Shown here piece by piece: positions 7,314-10,182 of a stretch of DNA of 10,182 nt. The notes under the pieces are model-generated. The model saw nothing but the letters and a program-made list of their open reading frames with translations. It ran no database searches and had not been told where the DNA came from. Source of the DNA: Phoronis ovalis (Eukaryota; Phoronida; Phoronidae); the NCBI GenBank assembly GCA_028565635.1, contig JAOXYB010066789.1:1-10182 (forward strand), given 5' to 3'. The position numbers and the translations under genes are program-made. The number at the start of each line of letters is the position of its first letter. Positions within the stretch are counted from its first letter, which is position 1.

Positions 7314-7440
7314 TACAGTAGTTTGTCCAGGCTGTACCTCTATCAAGTGATCATACACTTTTTTAATACTTTTAACAGCTGTTACCGCTATTATCTGTCG
7401 TTGAGTTTTCAATATTATATATAATCTTCTAACAGGTTAA

Positions 7441-8515
7441 CTATTTGCGTAATAATATGATTTCTTTTATTTTTATGCTAAAATAAATATACAAATATGT
7501 TATGACATTGCGTCACTTCCGCGCCATTTACAAATTCAATGCCTAATTTAATTTTTTGCCAGTTTGAATCCGGTTAATACGTAAAAATTAAAGTGTTAGA
7601 TGTCAAAATGACGGTTCGTAATTAAATTGTTTGGATGATAATTATATGTTAGAATGGCTATTACATTAAAGTATATGTTGAGTAAAATTTAAGTACTTTA
7701 ATGACAAAATGTAGTGAAAAATGGTGTATAATGGAGAAAATTTGAGAGCAATATGCATCAAATTAATTAGTATATTAGGACCGTATTGCTATAATTGCAT
7801 TAAACAAAATATCGTTTTTAAATGGCGGTTAGTTTGTATATAGCCATGTGGTTACTGAAAACGAAGATATTAAGAATGAAAGAGCGTCTGTTAAACATTC
7901 AATTTTTGTCATTTTTATACTACTCTTTTCAAAAACTATGTTCAATTTTAAATGTTGAAGCGTAATATTTACCTATCCTTCACAAATACAAAATGTACGT
8001 TAGCAACAAGTATTTTACCAACAAAATTATTTCGATACTGGACTATAATGATAAATTATCCGTTTTAATGAGCGAATGTTAAAAACTCACGTTTGCCAAC
8101 TAAATCCCCAGTACGCGTTATCAACATACATGGGAATAAGTAATACACATTTTAAATCGTACTGCTATAATATAACCCTGCATCAAAAAATTGCATAAAA
8201 TGAAAATGAAAATATTATCTAGTTATTCTGAGAATTTGAAATACATATCTGTCTTACAGCGAAAGTTAGATGAGTTTATATACATTATTATGTGTTAAGA
8301 AGTGGTGCGTCAGTATCTGACACAACGTCTTAAATACATAATATTGGTTGCAGTGTCAAGAGTCCGCCTATGTCTGCATGATTTGTATAATTATTACTAC
8401 AGATAAGAAGCTACAACAAACATAATGTCGCATCAAATGAAAAACAATCACAAATTACCTCGACCATGAATGATTACAACCTTTGCGAATTTTAGTGCCG
8501 GGAATTTGTACATTC
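7441..8515. other. Non-coding region with one promoter-like patch
   Basis: I find no supported gene on either strand. The patch TGCGTCACTTCCGCGCCATT (7509-7528) combines a CRE-like half-site, an ETS-type ACTTCCGC and a YY1-like GCGCCATT. AAATGGCGGTT follows at 7820-7830. Such combinations are common in broadly active promoters, but no exon next to the patch supports this. Confidence 0.35.
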
Positions 8516-8943
8516 AGGCCCGTCAGACACTTTTTCAAAAGGGGGGTGCGTTTGTGGTGTTTTTAGAATTACCGATTTCAGAAAATATGAGTTCAGTAAT
8601 CGAAAAAGGTCGCTGAGACGTCTCCGTGCTGCCAGAAAAAATTGACAAGCAAAAAAGGGCCATGTCCACTCCTATTGTAACAATATGCCCAGAATAAGTG
8701 CTAACGTACCAAACATTTTTCTGTTCCAAATGGGGAGGTGCGCGTGCTCACCTGACAGTTCAAAAGAGGAGTGCGTTACTATTTCAAAAGTGGGTGCGTT
8801 ACTATTTCAAAAGGGGATGCGTTAACATTACGTTAATAGCCCTCCCATTTCAAAAGGGGGGTGCGTTATCATTAAATATGTTCCTCCCATTTCAAAAGGG
8901 GGTGTGTTCGCACCCAACGCACCCCTCCCCATCTGACGGGCCT
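8516..8943. mobile_element. Short non-autonomous transposon-like element with G-rich internal repeats (428 bp)
   Basis: The outer 12 bases are perfect inverted repeats: AGGCCCGTCAGA (8516-8527) and TCTGACGGGCCT (8932-8943). Just inside, GGGGGGTGCGTT on the left is matched by AACGCACCCCTCCCC on the right. Between them lie seven variants of a motif TTCAAAAG-GGGG-TGCGTT. The unit is richer in GC and CpG than its surroundings. I see no clear target-site duplication. The ends (CAGGCCCG on the left) faintly recall hAT-type termini, but the superfamily is not established. It has no coding capacity. Confidence 0.6.
8723..8912 (+). repeat. Cluster of TTCAAAAGGGGGTGCGTT-type repeats
   Basis: TTCAAAAG starts at 8759, 8783, 8806, 8849 and 8891, with a diverged copy at about 8723-8745 and a further copy outside the cluster at 8533. 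The spacings between the five are 24, 23, 43 and 42 bases. The last two share the extra prefix CCTCCCA. This looks like subterminal repeat expansion inside the element. Confidence 0.7.
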
Positions 8944-9401
8944 AACATCAATTGTAACATTTTAAAAACACAATGCGCTAATATATCTCAGTAAATGTTC
9001 ATTCGGTAAACAACAAGCTACACTATATCTCGCATATTGAATAGGTTATAAGAAGGTATTTTAAATGTTCTGGAATGTGGTCGTTTTTGTGGACAAATAA
9101 AGTCTGCGTTTCTTTAATGCACAAACTCACCACAATATTTCGTACCAGCCACCTCTTGGGATTATTGTGACGTTAATTGTATCTGGAGCTGTACAAGTTG
9201 ATTAACTTAATGATTGACATTCACATTTATTTTTATAAGATATGTTTATTATAATTTCTATAATCATTAAAACTTTAATACAATTTATAATTAAACGATG
9301 TTTAAAATCGTGCAGATAGTCACGTAACGAACGTACGACGAGTTCAGTTTTCTATTAAATCAGGCATTAAATAGCGTCACGAAAGAAAGGAACGCTACAA
9401 A
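8944..9401. other. Non-coding spacer
   Basis: AT-rich DNA with no supported gene. It contains a CpG-bearing patch (GTCACGTAACGAACGTACG, about 9319-9337) and a small inverted pair TAGCGT/ACGCTA (9372-9377 and 9392-9397) just before the second foldback copy. Confidence 0.45.
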
Positions 9402-9904
9402 GGCAGAATTGCACTTATTGTTCAGCATAATTTATTCACATCTTATATTTTTAGTTAAATTTTAGCTATTTAAATGAAAAGATAGACAAATAAAAATAGA
9501 TATACTCCGAAAGTACACAACTCATACTTTCTAAATCTGTAATTTATTTTTCTCTGAGTAGGTCATGTGATCCTTGCGGTTGCCATTTTGGGTTAAAACA
9601 TTCAATTTTTGAAACATAAGATTCAAAAGAATATAAGTCAACAACCCCTCATCTTAAATTTTAAATGTCTCAGAGCTTTTAAATTTTAAATGTCTCGGAG
9701 TGCTTAAAGTTTTACATAGTTAAAAAATATGAATTCTCAAAGTTTCATTTTTCTGATGCGTAAACTTTGAAAATTTATATCTTTTGAACAAAACAAAAAT
9801 TTCAACAAAATGGTTTTAGCGGTTTTTGACTTATATTCTTATATTTTTTCATTTAATTAGCTAAAATTTAATTGAAAGTATAAGTGTAAATTGCGCTACC
9901 TTAA
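9402..9904. mobile_element. Foldback/MITE-like element, copy 2 (shortened right arm)
   Basis: Shares with the element at 2200-2870 the blocks ATAATTTATTCACA, AGTTAAATTTTAGCTA, AAATGAAAAGAT, AATCTGTAATTTATTTTTCT, GGTCATGTGA, TTGCCATTTTGG and ATTCAAAAGAATATAAGTCA. The central TATGAATTCTCAAAGTTTC block also matches the centre of copy 1, in inverted orientation. The right end is intact (TTGCGCTACCTTAA, 9891-9904), but the right arm lacks the segment from the ATTTATTTT block to the ATTCAAAAG block. The left terminus is diverged (GGCAG instead of GGTAG, no TTAA). It is therefore an older or internally deleted member of the family. Confidence 0.7.
9654..9700 (+). repeat. 25-bp-period duplication inside foldback copy 2
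   Basis: The block TTAAATTTTAAATGTCTC occurs at 9654-9671 and again at 9679-9696, followed by AGAG and GGAG respectively. Copy 1 does not have this duplication, so it arose in this copy or its sublineage. Confidence 0.7.
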
Positions 9905-9940
9905 AAGTGAAATTATACAGGACAACTTTTTAATCATTGA

Positions 9941-10012
9941 TTAACCCTGTTGATCCCGAATTTTGCACTGAAAGGGATTGGATCCTTTTCACTATTGTAG
10001 GTTTTACCTACA
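9941..10012 (+). mobile_element. Possible piggyBac-type terminus with subterminal hairpin
   Basis: TTAA (9941-9944) is followed by CCCTGTTGATCCC, which fits the piggyBac pattern of a TTAA target site next to ends starting CCC. Downstream are the imperfect palindrome AAAGGGATTGGATCCTTTT (9971-9989) and a hairpin TGTAGG-TTTTA-CCTACA (9996-10012). The other end, expected to read like GGG-TTAA, is not in the remaining 170 bases, so the element, if real, would continue past the window. Confidence 0.22.
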
Positions 10013-10182
10013 CAAATTATAAAAAAAGTAAAAATAAAATCATAATCCGTTGCCATGGAAATCGTTTTTATTTAATAGAAATTGTTTTATTACTTTAATT
10101 TTTTTACAACTTACCAAAATTAATGATTAAGTTCGAACTAAAATGGTAACAACTGGTAAACATGCATTCCAAGCGTTTTAGT
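10013..10182. other. AT-rich window edge
   Basis: No reading frame or repeat unit is recognised. If the TTAACCCT end at 9941 is genuine, this would be the interior of that element. Confidence 0.35.

Noticed and set aside
7555-7580. tRNA or SINE B-box-like TTTGAATCC
   Set aside because: No matching A-box, acceptor stem or cloverleaf could be drawn around it.
8533-8912. CRISPR array
   Set aside because: The units are imperfect, the spacing falls into two classes (23-24 and 42-43 bases) with little or no spacer, and the context is eukaryotic with transposon-like ends.
8535-8994. Open frames of 64 codons (-) and 98 codons (+)
   Set aside because: Both arise from the repeated TTCAAAAG-Gn-TGCGTT motif. 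The + frame simply repeats FQKG-type peptides and runs past the element end.

Overview
This is AT-rich eukaryotic nuclear DNA, most likely from an invertebrate animal. A marine mollusc such as a bivalve is my guess, but no marker here proves it. The evidence is one split gene with clean GT-AG introns, a secretory signal peptide, a membrane segment and PPxY motifs, surrounded by long non-coding DNA with non-autonomous transposon copies. I see no bacterial operon structure, no rRNA or tRNA gene and no CRISPR array.

The only gene I can support well lies on the + strand in four coding exons: 3376-3433, 3703-4281, 4757-4972 and 5637-5791. Spliced together they encode a predicted 335-residue type I membrane protein. 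It has a signal peptide (about 1-19), a Trp/Tyr/Ser/Thr-rich ectodomain with only two cysteines, one membrane helix (about 168-190), a basic stop-transfer stretch, and a cytoplasmic tail with two PPSY motifs (238-241 and 269-272) and an acidic, serine-rich end. All three introns are phase 1, so exons 2 and 3 could each be skipped without a frameshift. I do not recognise the family. The tail suggests an adaptor or cargo for WW-domain proteins such as NEDD4-type ubiquitin ligases. A splice acceptor sits three bases before the start codon, so at least one non-coding 5' exon should lie upstream.

Layout. Bases 1-2199 are non-coding, with a CRE palindrome, a short 18-bp tandem repeat and one possible orphan exon (1714-1920). 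Bases 2200-2870 form a foldback element whose two halves are inverted copies of each other. Bases 2871-3372 lead into the gene. After the stop codon, 5792-7500 is 3'UTR or intergenic DNA with several AATAAA signals, a 31-bp tandem duplication and a weak exon-like segment. Bases 7500-8515 hold no gene. Bases 8516-8943 are a different short transposon-like unit, with perfect 12-bp inverted ends and seven copies of a G-rich TTCAAAAG...TGCGTT motif. A second, shortened copy of the foldback family lies at about 9402-9904, followed by a sequence starting TTAACCCT that resembles a piggyBac-type end.

No complete novel multi-gene system is evident. The most interesting items are the modular PPxY membrane protein, the foldback element upstream of it, the G-rich repeat element, and a stem-loop inside intron 2.
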